A DNA stretch of 64,000 nt from Pseudomonas sp. C1C7 (GCF_013359595.1 NZ_JABFMP010000030.1:1-64000); one strand, 5' to 3'. Positions 15,742 to 24,599 are shown, counted from the stretch's first letter. Translations and numbers: made by a program. Notes: generated from the sequence alone by a model not told the origin.

Positions 15742-16305
15742 TTAGCGGATGAAGTGGATCTTCCCGCTATCGTCATTGCCGATGTAAATCCCGTAGACCC
15801 CCGCCTGGCGCTCTTCGATATAGCGTTCGAGGATCTGCCGGATCGCCGGGTAATAGATGCTGTCCCACGGAATGTCTTCAGGGGCGAAGAACTTGTAGTC
15901 CATGGTTTCCGGCCCGTGCTCGCCGGTGATCTCCAGGGCGACGGCGCGGAAGATGATGTACACCTCGCTGATCTTCGGCACGCTGAAGATCGAGTAGGGC
16001 GAGACGATGTCCGCGCGCACGCCGCTCTCTTCCCAGACTTCGCGCAAGGCCGCCTGCTCGGTGGTCTCGCCGGCCTCCATGAAGCCCGCCGGCAGTGTCC
16101 AGGTGCCCGGGCGCGGCGGGATTGCCCGTTGGCAGAGCAGGTATTTGCCGTCCTGCTCGATGATGCAACCGGCGATGATTTTCGGGTTTACATAGTGGAT
16201 GTAACCGCAGCCGCGGCACATCAGGCGCTCGTGCGTATCGCCCGGCGGCAGCTGTGATTTGAGGTCATTGGCGCCGCACTTCGGACAAAAGCTCGGGCTG
16301 AACAT
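15742..16305 (-). CDS. zinc-ribbon NUDIX hydrolase
   Basis: This 187-residue hydrolase has an N-terminal zinc ribbon (CPKCGAND with a second CRGCGY pair), as in NADH pyrophosphatase-like proteins. The NUDIX box begins GFMEAGETTEQAALREVWEE. It may cleave a dinucleotide such as NADH or FAD, but its substrate is not known. It is two bases downstream of the GntR gene, hence the last gene of the operon starting with the DUF1185 gene. In a locus rich in flavin genes, an FAD- or NAD-directed role is plausible but inferred. Confidence 0.87.
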   Translation of the reverse strand: MFSPSFCPKCGANDLKSQLPPGDTHERLMCRGCGYIHYVNPKIIAGCIIEQDGKYLLCQRAIPPRPGTWTLPAGFMEAGETTEQAALREVWEESGVRADIVSPYSIFSVPKISEVYIIFRAVALEITGEHGPETMDYKFFAPEDIPWDSIYYPAIRQILERYIEERQAGVYGIYIGNDDSGKIHFIR

Positions 16306-16307
16306 GA

Positions 16308-17060
16308 TTAGCGACCTATGCGAGGTTCTTTGAGGGCGATGGGCAATACGATCTCAGGGATCGGCCCGGTCTCTTCCTGCTTGCGCTTGAGGTATTCGAG
16401 GGCGACGGTGGCGGCGGCGCGCACATGATCGATACAGGCTTGATGGGCGGCCAGCGCATCGCCGCTCTTGATCGCCTCGACCATGCGTTCCATTTCCTGG
16501 TTACTGGCGCCGCGACGGTTTTCCTGGGATACCGACGTCGCGCGCAGGTAGCTGATGCGCGCCTGCAACTGGCGCAGCTGAGTGGCGGCGACGTGGTTGC
16601 CGGAGCCTTCGAGCAGCACGTCGTAGAAACCCTGCACCGAATCGATGACCTGCTGCAGCTCGCCTTCCTTGAGGGCCTGGCGGTTGTCTTCCAGGGCTTT
16701 TTCCAGGGCCTTGATGTCCTTGGCCTTGGCGCGAAGGGTGAACAGCTGGACGATCAGGCCTTCGAGCACGCAGCGCAGCTCGTAGATGTCGACGGCGTCT
16801 TCCAGGGTGATGATGGCCACGCGCGGGCCCTTGGCGTCGGCGAATTCCACCAGGCCTTCGGACTCCAGGTGACGCAAGGCTTCGCGGACCGATGTGCGGC
16901 TTACCCCAAGACGATCGCACAGATCGCGTTCGACCAGACGGTCTCCCGGCAGAAGCTGGAAGTTCATGATGGCGCTTCGCAGTTTATCCAGCACGATTTC
17001 GCGCAGGGTAACGGGGTTGCGATTTACCTTGAAGCTGTCGTCGAGTGGCAGGCGTTTCAT
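16308..17060 (-). CDS. GntR-family (FCD domain) transcriptional regulator
   Basis: The 250-residue regulator has an N-terminal winged helix (GDRLVERDLCDRLGVSRTSVREAL, then LESEGLVEF) and a helical FCD ligand-binding domain (DAVDIYELRCVLEGLIVQ). FCD regulators commonly bind T-rich palindromes related to TGGTATACCA and leave the DNA when a pathway carboxylate binds. Three such palindromes (13935, 15282, 21139) lie at the three promoters of this locus. The gene is embedded in the operon it probably controls, 56 bases after the PcaC-like gene. Confidence 0.92.
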   Translation of the reverse strand: MKRLPLDDSFKVNRNPVTLREIVLDKLRSAIMNFQLLPGDRLVERDLCDRLGVSRTSVREALRHLESEGLVEFADAKGPRVAIITLEDAVDIYELRCVLEGLIVQLFTLRAKAKDIKALEKALEDNRQALKEGELQQVIDSVQGFYDVLLEGSGNHVAATQLRQLQARISYLRATSVSQENRRGASNQEMERMVEAIKSGDALAAHQACIDHVRAAATVALEYLKRKQEETGPIPEIVLPIALKEPRIGR

Positions 17061-17116
17061 GGGGTACGCTCTAAAGATGGCTGTCGACGCCAGATGGGCA
17101 TCGACATGGCCGGGGG

Positions 17117-17506
17117 TTAACTGGAGGCCTCTGCGTCGGCTTCGGCGAAGGCTTCACGGGCCAGCCGGAAACTGTCCACGGCTGCGGGGACACCGCAATA
17201 AATGCCGACCTGAAGCAGAATTTCGCGTATTTGCTCACGACTCAAGCCGTTACGCAAGGCGCCGCGCACATGCAGCTTGAGTTCGTGCGGGCGATTGAGG
17301 GCCGAGATCATCGCCAGGTTGATCATGCTGCGTTCCTTGAGCGACAAACCGTCGCGGCCCCAGACATGACCCCAGCAATACTCGGTGACCATCTCCTGCA
17401 GCGGGCGGGTGAAGTCGTCGGCGTTCTGGATCGAGCGATTGACATAGTCCTGGCCGAGCACCTGGGTGCGGATTTTCAGGCCTTGTTCGTACTTTTCGTT
17501 ACTCAT
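17117..17506 (-). CDS. carboxymuconolactone decarboxylase (PcaC)-family protein
   Basis: This 129-residue all-helical protein resembles 4-carboxymuconolactone decarboxylase (FTRPLQEMVTEYCWGHVWGRDGLS, then LNRPHELKLHVRGALRNGLSREQIREILLQVGIYCGVPAA). It lacks the CxxC pair of AhpD peroxidase relatives, which points to a decarboxylase- or isomerase-like role on a ring-cleavage-type product. ATG codons at 17509 and 17506 are both possible; 17506 is better spaced from GAGGAG. True PcaC is not claimed because no other pca genes are near. Confidence 0.87.
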   Translation of the reverse strand: MSNEKYEQGLKIRTQVLGQDYVNRSIQNADDFTRPLQEMVTEYCWGHVWGRDGLSLKERSMINLAMISALNRPHELKLHVRGALRNGLSREQIREILLQVGIYCGVPAAVDSFRLAREAFAEADAEASS

Positions 17507-17536
17507 CATTGCTCCTCACATCACCACAAAATCCTG

Positions 17537-17624
17537 TGTAGGAGCTGCCAAAGGCTGCGATCTTTTAATCCTGGTTTTGAGAATCAAAAGATCGCAGCCT
17601 CGTTTCACTCGACAGCGCCTACAG
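17537..17624. repeat. long REPIN-type hairpin inside the operon
   Basis: TGTAGGAGCTGCCAAAGGC faces the GACAGCGCCTACA end, with internal ATCTTTTAATC/GATCAAAAGATCGC arms. It fills most of the 151-base gap between the flavin reductase and the PcaC-like gene. Confidence 0.85.
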
Positions 17625-17657
17625 AAAAGCGGGTTCCTACACGGGGCGTTGTGTCTG

Positions 17658-18143
17658 TCAGCCCAGCGCCGGCAACGGCCCCAGCTTGCCCTTGTGGTAG
17701 ATCATCGGCGTCACCGGCTGCGCCGGCAGGATCAGGTTCTTCACCGCGCCGACGATGATGGCGTGGTCGCCGCCGTCGTATTCGCGCCACAGTTCGCACT
17801 CGATGATCGCCGTGGCCTTGCCCAGGATCGGGTTGCCCAGATCGCTCAAGTGCCAGTCGATGCCCTTGGCCTTGTCCTTGCCTTTACCGGCGAAGGCATA
17901 GGCCTCGGCGGTCTGGTCGGCGGACAGCAGGTGGATCGCGAACTGCTTGCTGTCGCGCAACACCGGGTAGGTGTCGGAGGCGTAGTTGGGGCAGAACAGC
18001 ACCAGCGCCGGGTCGATCGACAGTGCACTGAAGGCGCTGGCGGTGATGCCGACGATGCCGCCGTCGGGGTCCAGCGTGGTGACCACCGTGACGCCGGACG
18101 GGAAGGAGCCCATGACGTCTTTGTAAATGCCGGGTTCGATCAT
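17658..18143 (-). CDS. NAD(P)H:flavin reductase (RutF/HpaC-like)
   Basis: The 161-residue protein has the flavin-reductase-like split-barrel fold. It shows the FPSGVTVVTT start, GITASAFSALSIDPALVLFC, and a late GDHAIIVGAVKNL. Such enzymes reduce free FMN or FAD for a separate monooxygenase. No monooxygenase gene is present in this locus, so its partner is either encoded elsewhere or the reduced flavin has another use here. It lies 12 bases downstream of the aldehyde dehydrogenase gene. Confidence 0.9.
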   Translation of the reverse strand: MIEPGIYKDVMGSFPSGVTVVTTLDPDGGIVGITASAFSALSIDPALVLFCPNYASDTYPVLRDSKQFAIHLLSADQTAEAYAFAGKGKDKAKGIDWHLSDLGNPILGKATAIIECELWREYDGGDHAIIVGAVKNLILPAQPVTPMIYHKGKLGPLPALG

Positions 18144-18155
18144 TTTCCTAATCTC

Positions 18156-19637
18156 CTAGCGCATCACGAACGGATCAGGCATCGGTGCCTGGGACAGGTT
18201 GATCCACACCGTTTTCAGCTCGGTGTAGGCCAGCACCGAATCGATGCCGCTTTCGCGTCCATAGCCGCTGTTCTTGAAGCCGCCGATCGGCGCCATGGCT
18301 GAGACCGCGCGGTAGGTGTTGACCCAGATGATCCCCGAACGCACGTCACGGGCCAGGCGATGGGCACGGCCCAGGTCGCGGGTCCAGATGCCGGCGGCGA
18401 GGCCGAACTGCGAGTCGTTGGCGATCGCCAGCGCTTCGGCTTCGTCCTTGAAACGGATGACCGAAGCCACCGGGCCAAAGACTTCTTCCTGCATGATCTT
18501 CATCGAGTTGCGGTCGCACTCGAACAGGGTCGGCTCGTAGAACCAGCCATCGCCGACGCCGGCAGGACGCTTGCCGCCGATGCGCAGGCGCGCGCCTTCG
18601 GCGATGGCATCGGCCACCAGGCCTTCCACCACAGCCAGTTGCTGCGCGGTGGCCATCGGGCCCATTTCACTGTTGTCGTCCTGCGGGTTGCCGATGCGGA
18701 TGCGCTGGGCGCGTTCCACCAGGCGGCCGACGAATTCGTCGTAGATCTCGTCCTGCACCAGCAGGCGCGAACCGGACACGCAACTCTGCCCGGAGGCGGC
18801 GTAGATGCCGGCGATGGCGCCGTTGATCGCGCTGTCGAGATCGGCGTCGGCGAAGATAATGTTCGGCGACTTGCCGCCCAGTTCCAGCGACAGCTTGGCG
18901 AAGTTCTCGGCGCTGCTGCGTACCACATGGCGAGCCGTGGCCGCGCCGCCGGTGAAGGCGATCTTGCGCACCAGCGGATGGCGGGTGAGGGCAGCGCCGG
19001 TGCTCGGGCCGTAACCGGTGACGACGTTGACCACGCCCGGCGGAATGCCGGCTTCCAGGGCCAGGCGCGCCAGCTCCAGAATGGTCGCCGAGGCGTGCTC
19101 GGACGGCTTGATCACGATGGTGTTGCCCGCCGCCAATGCCGGGGCCAGCTTGATCGCGGTCAGGTACAGCGGGCTGTTCCAGGGAATGATCGCGGCGACC
19201 ACGCCCATGGCTTCATGCACGGTGTAGGCAAACAGGTCCGGCTTGTCCAGCGGCAGGGTGCCGCCTTCGAGCTTGTCCGCCAGGCCCGCGGTGTAGTGGA
19301 AGAACTCCGGCAGGTAGCCGACCTGGCCGCGGGTCTCGCGGATCAGCTTGCCGTTGTCGCGGCTTTCCAGCTGCGCCAGTTTTTCCTTGTTTTCGGCGAT
19401 CAGGTCACCGAGACGACGCAGCAATTTGCCGCGAGCGGTGGCGGTCAGGCCGCGCCACGCCGGGCTGTCGAAGGCGGTCTGCGCAGCCTGTACGGCGCGC
19501 TCGACATCGGCTTCGTCGGCATCGGGCAGTTCAGCCCAGGCTTCGGCCAGGGCCGGGTTCAGGCTTTGGAAAGTCTTGCCGCAGAGGGCATCGACCCATT
19601 CGCCGCCGATGCACATCTGGAAACGTGCGAGTGTCAT
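18156..19637 (-). CDS. NAD(P)+-dependent aldehyde dehydrogenase
   Basis: This 493-residue enzyme of the ALDH superfamily oxidises an aldehyde to a carboxylate. Catalytic Cys286 is in SGQSCVSGS, general-base Glu252 in LELGGKSPN, and the Asn of PWNSPLY is present. Length and motifs resemble hydroxymuconic-semialdehyde and betaine-aldehyde types, but the substrate is unknown. It overlaps the upstream hydrolase gene by four bases, indicating coupling. Confidence 0.93.
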   Translation of the reverse strand: MTLARFQMCIGGEWVDALCGKTFQSLNPALAEAWAELPDADEADVERAVQAAQTAFDSPAWRGLTATARGKLLRRLGDLIAENKEKLAQLESRDNGKLIRETRGQVGYLPEFFHYTAGLADKLEGGTLPLDKPDLFAYTVHEAMGVVAAIIPWNSPLYLTAIKLAPALAAGNTIVIKPSEHASATILELARLALEAGIPPGVVNVVTGYGPSTGAALTRHPLVRKIAFTGGAATARHVVRSSAENFAKLSLELGGKSPNIIFADADLDSAINGAIAGIYAASGQSCVSGSRLLVQDEIYDEFVGRLVERAQRIRIGNPQDDNSEMGPMATAQQLAVVEGLVADAIAEGARLRIGGKRPAGVGDGWFYEPTLFECDRNSMKIMQEEVFGPVASVIRFKDEAEALAIANDSQFGLAAGIWTRDLGRAHRLARDVRSGIIWVNTYRAVSAMAPIGGFKNSGYGRESGIDSVLAYTELKTVWINLSQAPMPDPFVMR

Positions 19638-20467
19638 GCAACGATCCCCTTCAAATGGTTGGGTCGGGAGTGCGCCTCGTCGAGAAACTCCAGCAACAGC
19701 TGGTTGACCAGGCGCGGCGATTCTACGGGCATCATATGCCGCTGTTCGGGGAGCACGGCAACCCTGGCGCCATGAATGCGCGCAGCCAGTTGCTCGGCCA
19801 TTTCCGGAGTCGAGCCCGGGTCCAGCTCGCCGGTGGCGACCAGCGTCGGGGCCTGGATACTGGCCAGGTCGTCGGCGCGGTACATGTCCTGGGTGGCGAA
19901 CAGCTCATAGGTGGTCAGGTAACCCTGCGGGTCGTTCTGCGCCAGGGTCTGACGCAGTGCTTCGATCTGTGCGGGGTTGGCGGCCTGGTATTCGCGGCTG
20001 AACCAGCGCGACAGCGCCGCTTCCGCGTTGGCATCCGGGCCGTGTTCGGCGGCCTGGGCGGTGCGGGCGATGACACCTGCGCGCTGTTCCGCGGTGCGGT
20101 TGAACACGCTGTTGAGCACCACCAGGCTTTGCAGGCGTTGCGGGTAGTGCAGGGCAAAGGCCCGCGCCACCAGCCCGCCCATGGAAAAACCGATCACCGC
20201 CGCCTTGGGCAACTGCAAGTGATCGAGCAGCTCGAGCAACTGATCGGCGTAACCGAGCAGGGGCGTGCCGCTTTCCGGGCGCGGGCTGGCGCCATGGCCC
20301 AACATGTCGTAGGCGATGACGCGGTATTGGGTGGCGAGGCCAACGATCTGGCCGCCCCACATTTCTTTATTCAGGCCCACGCCGTGGATCAAGACCACGG
20401 GCTGGCCTTGGCCGGTCGCCAGGTAACTGGTGCCAGCCGGGGTGCGTTCAGCGGTGAGCCGAATCAT
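19634..20467 (-). CDS. alpha/beta-fold hydrolase
   Basis: The 277-residue hydrolase has an oxyanion HGVGLN motif, a nucleophile elbow GFSMGG (Ser at about 95), a candidate acid in ATGELDPG, and a catalytic His in EQRHMMP. It resembles C-C or amide/lactone hydrolases of ring-degradation pathways, including RutD and enol-lactonases. Start 20467 is favoured by AGGAG seven bases upstream; an ATG at 20482 is possible. It lies between the DUF1185 and aldehyde dehydrogenase genes. Confidence 0.9.
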   Translation of the reverse strand: MIRLTAERTPAGTSYLATGQGQPVVLIHGVGLNKEMWGGQIVGLATQYRVIAYDMLGHGASPRPESGTPLLGYADQLLELLDHLQLPKAAVIGFSMGGLVARAFALHYPQRLQSLVVLNSVFNRTAEQRAGVIARTAQAAEHGPDANAEAALSRWFSREYQAANPAQIEALRQTLAQNDPQGYLTTYELFATQDMYRADDLASIQAPTLVATGELDPGSTPEMAEQLAARIHGARVAVLPEQRHMMPVESPRLVNQLLLEFLDEAHSRPNHLKGIVA

Positions 20468-20509
20468 GGAGCGCTCCTGCATACCTTTTTGTTTTAGTGA
20501 CCGACCGTC

Positions 20510-21097
20510 TTACTGGGCTTTTTCAGCGGCCAGTTCTTCCAGGTCGATGTAACGGTTGCCGATGCGCGGGTGAATGCGGCCGCCGTCGGCGCAACCCAGG
20601 ACCACGACGATTTCGTCGGCGCGCGGGGCGTCTTCGATCTGCATTTCCAGGGTGATGTAGTGCGAGCGCAGGCCTTCGTCGTCCTTGTGCATCATCGGGA
20701 TCTGGATCGAGGTGCCCGGACCGCCGCGCTTGTTGGTGAAGCTCAGGTAGCTCTTGGCCTTGACCGCTTCGCGATAGTGGTTGCCGAAGCGCAGGGTGTG
20801 GATCACGGCGGAGGCGTGTTCGATTTCGCCGTCAGCCCCGACCACTGCAGCCTTGCCGTAGGCCTCGATCTTCTCGGCCCCGCCGATGATGCCGGTCAGG
20901 CGCTCGACCATCATCGCGCCCAGGTCAGAGCAGTTGGCACGGATCTGAGGCTTGAGGTCTTCGACGAAACCGCCGACCCACGGGTTTTTCATCACAACGG
21001 CCAGCCCGACCATGGTCACGGGTTTGTCGGTGGCCTTGCCGCCTTCGATGAAGGTTTCTTCGACATAGCTGACGATCTTGCGGATTTCGAAACTCAT
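20510..21097 (-). CDS. DUF1185 'amino acid synthesis' family protein
   Basis: This 195-residue protein is recognised as the DUF1185/AA_synth family (start SFEIRKIVSYVEETFIEGG, GLAVVMKNPWVGGFVEDL, later VLGCADGGRIHPRIGNRY). The family label is historical and the reaction is not established. It is the first gene of the operon, directly behind a promoter with a perfect ATGGTATACCAT palindrome. The operon context (hydrolase, aldehyde dehydrogenase, flavin reductase) suggests a catabolic rather than biosynthetic role. Confidence 0.87.
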   Translation of the reverse strand: MSFEIRKIVSYVEETFIEGGKATDKPVTMVGLAVVMKNPWVGGFVEDLKPQIRANCSDLGAMMVERLTGIIGGAEKIEAYGKAAVVGADGEIEHASAVIHTLRFGNHYREAVKAKSYLSFTNKRGGPGTSIQIPMMHKDDEGLRSHYITLEMQIEDAPRADEIVVVLGCADGGRIHPRIGNRYIDLEELAAEKAQ

Positions 21098-21138
21098 GAG
21101 CTGCTCCGTACTGGGGTTTAAGAGTGTCTGTGCGTCTG

Positions 21139-21166
21139 ATGGTATACCATAATACCGGTTGTGCAA
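21139..21166 (-). promoter_or_regulatory. promoter and GntR-type operator of the DUF1185 operon
   Basis: A perfect ATGGTATACCAT lies at 21139-21150. On the minus strand a TTGCAC -35 (21161-21166) precedes it, as at the transporter promoter, and the operator would overlap the spacer and -10. A shared TATTATGGTATACCAT-type core links this site to those at 13935 and 15282. Confidence 0.82.
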
Positions 21167-21397
21167 GAGGCTAGAATGAGTTTCTGGTCGCAAGGCGATG
21201 AAAAGCGCTGTGCGGGTGCCTGTTGCAGGTCCCGGGCATGTCATGGATCCCTGCGGGAGCGGGCAGTGTCGGTCCAGATGTTTGTGTACGATGAGATTTG
21301 TCCGTTACGCGACATGTACTGGCTTACTAGCGTTAGCCGGCCTCTGCGCCGGGGAGTAGAGTCGTCCCCACGTTCCTGGCAAACCCGGATGACCCCC

Positions 21398-22396
21398 ATG
21401 ACTCGCCCCCGCTTCTTACCCGACAACTTCACCCTGACCCTGGTCGGCGTGGTCCTTCTCGCCAGCTTCCTGCCCGCCAGCGGCCAGGTGGCGGTGGGCT
21501 TTGGCTGGTTGACCAACATCGCCATTGCCCTGCTGTTCTTCCTGCACGGCGCCAAGCTGTCGCGCGAATCGATCATTGCCGGCGCCGGCCACTGGCGCCT
21601 GCACCTGCTGGTCTTCAGCCTGACCTTCATCCTCTTCCCGCTGCTGGGGCTTGCGCTCAAGCCGGTGCTGTCACCGCTGGTCGGCGACAACCTGTACATG
21701 GGCATGCTCTACCTGTGCGCATTGCCTGCCACGGTGCAGTCGGCGATTGCCTTTACCTCCCTGGCGCGGGGCAACATTCCGGCGGCAATCTGCAGCGCGG
21801 CGGCGTCCAGCCTGTTCGGGATCTTCCTCACGCCGCTGCTGGTGACCCTGCTGCTCAATGTGCATGGTGACGGCGGCTCGACCATGGATGCGATCCTCAA
21901 GATCAGCGTGCAACTGCTGCTGCCGTTCATCGCCGGGCAGATCGCCCGTCGCTGGATCGGCGACTGGGTGGGCCGCAACAAGAACTGGCTGAAGTTCGTC
22001 GATCAGGGCTCGATTCTGCTGGTGGTCTACGGCGCGTTCAGCGAAGCGGTGAATGAGGGCATCTGGCATCAGATTCCGGTCCGGGATCTGGCGGGGCTGG
22101 TGGTGGCCTGCTGTGTGTTGCTGGGTCTGGTGCTGGTGGCGTCCACTGTGTTGGGCAAGGCCTTCGGCTTCAACCAGGAAGACCGCATCACCATCCTGTT
22201 CTGCGGTTCGAAGAAAAGCCTGGCGACCGGGGTGCCGATGGCACAGGTGTTGTTCGCCGGCAGCACCATCGGCGTGCTGATCTTGCCGCTGATGCTGTTC
22301 CACCAGATTCAGCTGATGGTGTGTGCGGTGCTGGCGCAGCGTTATGCCAGGCGCCAGGAATCGGTGGCGGAGCTGATGGGGCAAGTCGATCCCTGA
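21398..22396 (+). CDS. SBF-like (bile acid:sodium symporter family) transporter, YfeH type
   Basis: This roughly 332-residue inner-membrane protein has about nine to ten hydrophobic segments. Family features include LFFLHGAKLSRESI, LCALPATVQSAIAFTSLARGN and FCGSKKSLATGVPMA. These are typical of the SBF_like (PF13593-type) branch. The transported compound is unknown. Start 21398 gives a typical length; an in-frame ATG at 21389 is equally possible, and no strong ribosome site decides it. It is divergent from the DUF1185 operon but lacks a palindrome close to its own start. Confidence 0.87.
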   Translation: MTRPRFLPDNFTLTLVGVVLLASFLPASGQVAVGFGWLTNIAIALLFFLHGAKLSRESIIAGAGHWRLHLLVFSLTFILFPLLGLALKPVLSPLVGDNLYMGMLYLCALPATVQSAIAFTSLARGNIPAAICSAAASSLFGIFLTPLLVTLLLNVHGDGGSTMDAILKISVQLLLPFIAGQIARRWIGDWVGRNKNWLKFVDQGSILLVVYGAFSEAVNEGIWHQIPVRDLAGLVVACCVLLGLVLVASTVLGKAFGFNQEDRITILFCGSKKSLATGVPMAQVLFAGSTIGVLILPLMLFHQIQLMVCAVLAQRYARRQESVAELMGQVDP

Positions 22397-22411
22397 CCCC
22401 AACGCACCGAT

Positions 22412-22436
22412 TGTGGGGGCGAGCAGGCTCCCACAG
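22412..22436. repeat. single short REP hairpin
   Basis: TGTGGG...CGAGCAGGCTCCCACA forms one small hairpin downstream of the SBF-like gene. Confidence 0.6.
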
Positions 22437-22449
22437 GTAAAAAACGGGC

Positions 22450-22476
22450 AAAAAAAAGCCGCCCATAAAGGACGGC
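22450..22476 (-). terminator. intrinsic terminator of ppk2
   Basis: On the minus strand GCCGTCC-N5-GGGCGGC is followed by a run of about eight T. It lies 70 bases past the ppk2 stop. Confidence 0.8.
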
Positions 22477-22546
22477 GGGAAAAAGCACGCGGTGTATGCC
22501 GCCAGTATTGCGGCAGCAAGGTTACAAATTCATTACGGCCTGACCC

Positions 22547-23464
22547 TCAGTAAACCTGCGGCACGATGATTTCAGGCGGCGTCGGATTGCGCGAATAGTC
22601 TTCCTGGCGCACGCGTTCCGGCAGTTCGATCGCCGGCAACTCCACTTCCTCATACGGCATCTGGCTCAGCAGATGATGAATGCAGTTGAGCCGCGCCTTC
22701 TTCTTGTCGTCAGCCTGCACCACCCACCACGGCGCTTCGGCGATGTGGGTGCGTTCGAGCATGACTTCCTTGGCCTTGGTATAGGCCTCCCAACGACGGC
22801 GGGACTCCAGGTCCATCGGGCTGAGCTTCCATTGCTTGAGCGGGTCATGGATGCGGCTGAGAAAGCGCAGGTGCTGTTCCTGATCGGAGATCGAGAACCA
22901 GTACTTGATCAACTGAATGCCGGAACGCGCGAGCATCCGCTCGAACTCAGGCACCGTGCGGAAGAACTCTTCGTACTGGTCTTCGTTACAGAACCCCATC
23001 ACTTGCTCGACGCCGGCGCGGTTGTACCAACTGCGGTCGAACAGGACGATTTCGCCGGCGGCCGGCAGGTGCGAGACATAACGCTGGAAATACCACTGGG
23101 TGCGTTCGCGGTCGTTGGGCGCGGGCAGGGCGGCGACCCGGCAGACCCGCGGGTTGAGCCTTTGGGTGATGCGCTTGATCACGCCACCTTTGCCCGCCGC
23201 ATCGCGACCTTCGAACAGGATCACCACCTTGTGGCCGGTTTTCACCACCCAGCTCTGCAGCTTCACCAGTTCACCCTGCAGGCGGAACAACTCGCTGAAG
23301 TAGCGGCGGCGCTCCTGCCGTTGCGGGCTGTCGCCCAGGTGATCGCTGAACAGTGAGCCCAGGTCGTGATCGTCCTCCATCAACTCCAGTTCCAGTTCTT
23401 CGTCACTGTGGTCGAGCAGCTCGCGGTGGATGCGTTGCATCAGGGTGTCGTTGGTCAACAACAT
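22547..23464 (-). CDS. ppk2: Polyphosphate kinase 2
   Basis: This 305-residue PPK2 transfers phosphate between polyphosphate and nucleoside diphosphates. It has a P-loop in FEGRDAAGKGG, a Walker B-like VLFDRSWYNRAGVE, and a C-terminal lid with many Arg and Lys (MDLESRRRWEAYTKAKE). Start 23464 (MLLTNDTLMQ) is more family-like than the ATG at 23497. It is divergent from the exopolyphosphatase-like gene, pairing polyphosphate use and breakdown. Confidence 0.92.
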   Translation of the reverse strand: MLLTNDTLMQRIHRELLDHSDEELELELMEDDHDLGSLFSDHLGDSPQRQERRRYFSELFRLQGELVKLQSWVVKTGHKVVILFEGRDAAGKGGVIKRITQRLNPRVCRVAALPAPNDRERTQWYFQRYVSHLPAAGEIVLFDRSWYNRAGVEQVMGFCNEDQYEEFFRTVPEFERMLARSGIQLIKYWFSISDQEQHLRFLSRIHDPLKQWKLSPMDLESRRRWEAYTKAKEVMLERTHIAEAPWWVVQADDKKKARLNCIHHLLSQMPYEEVELPAIELPERVRQEDYSRNPTPPEIIVPQVY

Positions 23465-23663
23465 GGTCAGAACTCCGACGAAGGTGGAAATCAGCATGCT
23501 ATGCCGCGGTATGTGACGGCGTAGTGACGAACAGGTGATGGCAGATTTAATTGGCTTGTCATCGGGATGTCACCAAGTGCGTGGCAGGATCGTCGCAAAC
23601 AGCTTCAGCGTGCGGTGCAACGCCGCTGCCGGGCCGACAAGAAAACTGCCAGGAACCTCAACC

Positions 23664-24599
23664 ATGAAAGGTGATGCCTCCCTTTTTGCTGCCATTGACC
23701 TGGGCTCCAATGCGTTTCGCCTGATGATCGGCCAGCCGGTCAAACGCAACCAGGCGTTCATGATTCGGGAGCTGAAAACCCTGCGTGAGCCTGTGCGGCT
23801 GGCCGAAGGGTTTCAGGGCGGGGCGCTGGATGAGCTGGCACTGGATCGCGGCTGGCAGGCACTGGCGCGCTTCGGCAAGAAATTGCGGGGTTTTGAGCAA
23901 GGGCGAGTGCGGGCCGTTGCAACCAGCGCGTTGCGCGAAGCAGAAAATGCCGATCTGTTCCTGGCCAGCGCCGAACGCCACCTGGGGTTTCCCATCGACG
24001 TCATTTCCGGGCAGGAAGAAGCCCGTCTGGTCTACGCCGGCGTGGCCCATCGAAATCCCTGTGCCGAGAGCATGCGGCTGGTGGTGGATATCGGCGGCGG
24101 CTCGACCGAGCTGATTCTGGGGCGCGGCAGCGAGCCGCTGGTCTCCCAGAGCATCGCCATCGGCAGCGGCACTTTCGGTGCGCGCTACTTTGCCGGCGGA
24201 CGCATCACCGCCCAGGCGCTGCTCGAAGCGGAACTGGTCGCTACCCTCGAGTTCGACAAGGTTGCCCGGCGTTATCGTGCCCAGGGTTGGCAGCAGACCA
24301 TTGGTTCTTCAGGCACGGCACGCATGCTGGCGCGGATTCTCAATGCCAATGGTCTGAATGATCCGGGGCAGGACGGCATCACCTACAGCGGTTTGCTGCG
24401 CCTGTCGTTGCGGCTGCTGGAGGTGGGTCACGTGAAGAAGCTCAAGCTGGCGGGGTTGCAGGCCCATCGCATGAGCATCCTGCCGGGTGGGTTGGTGCTG
24501 ATGCTGGCGGCGTTCAAGGTGTTTGGTATCAATCACATGACCCCGTCGGAGCCCGGTCTGCGTTTCGGGGTTCTTCATGGCCTGATGTCGCGGCACTGA
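23664..24599 (+). CDS. Ppx/GppA-family exopolyphosphatase
   Basis: This 311-residue actin/hexokinase-fold phosphatase hydrolyses polyphosphate or pppGpp. It has IDLGSNAFRLMI at the start, ATSALREAENA, DVISGQEEARLVYAGV, and DIGGGSTEL. It is much shorter than the roughly 500-residue canonical Ppx, lacking the C-terminal HD-type domains. The chosen ATG at 23664 follows AGGA. It is transcribed away from ppk2. Confidence 0.9.
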   Translation: MKGDASLFAAIDLGSNAFRLMIGQPVKRNQAFMIRELKTLREPVRLAEGFQGGALDELALDRGWQALARFGKKLRGFEQGRVRAVATSALREAENADLFLASAERHLGFPIDVISGQEEARLVYAGVAHRNPCAESMRLVVDIGGGSTELILGRGSEPLVSQSIAIGSGTFGARYFAGGRITAQALLEAELVATLEFDKVARRYRAQGWQQTIGSSGTARMLARILNANGLNDPGQDGITYSGLLRLSLRLLEVGHVKKLKLAGLQAHRMSILPGGLVLMLAAFKVFGINHMTPSEPGLRFGVLHGLMSRH

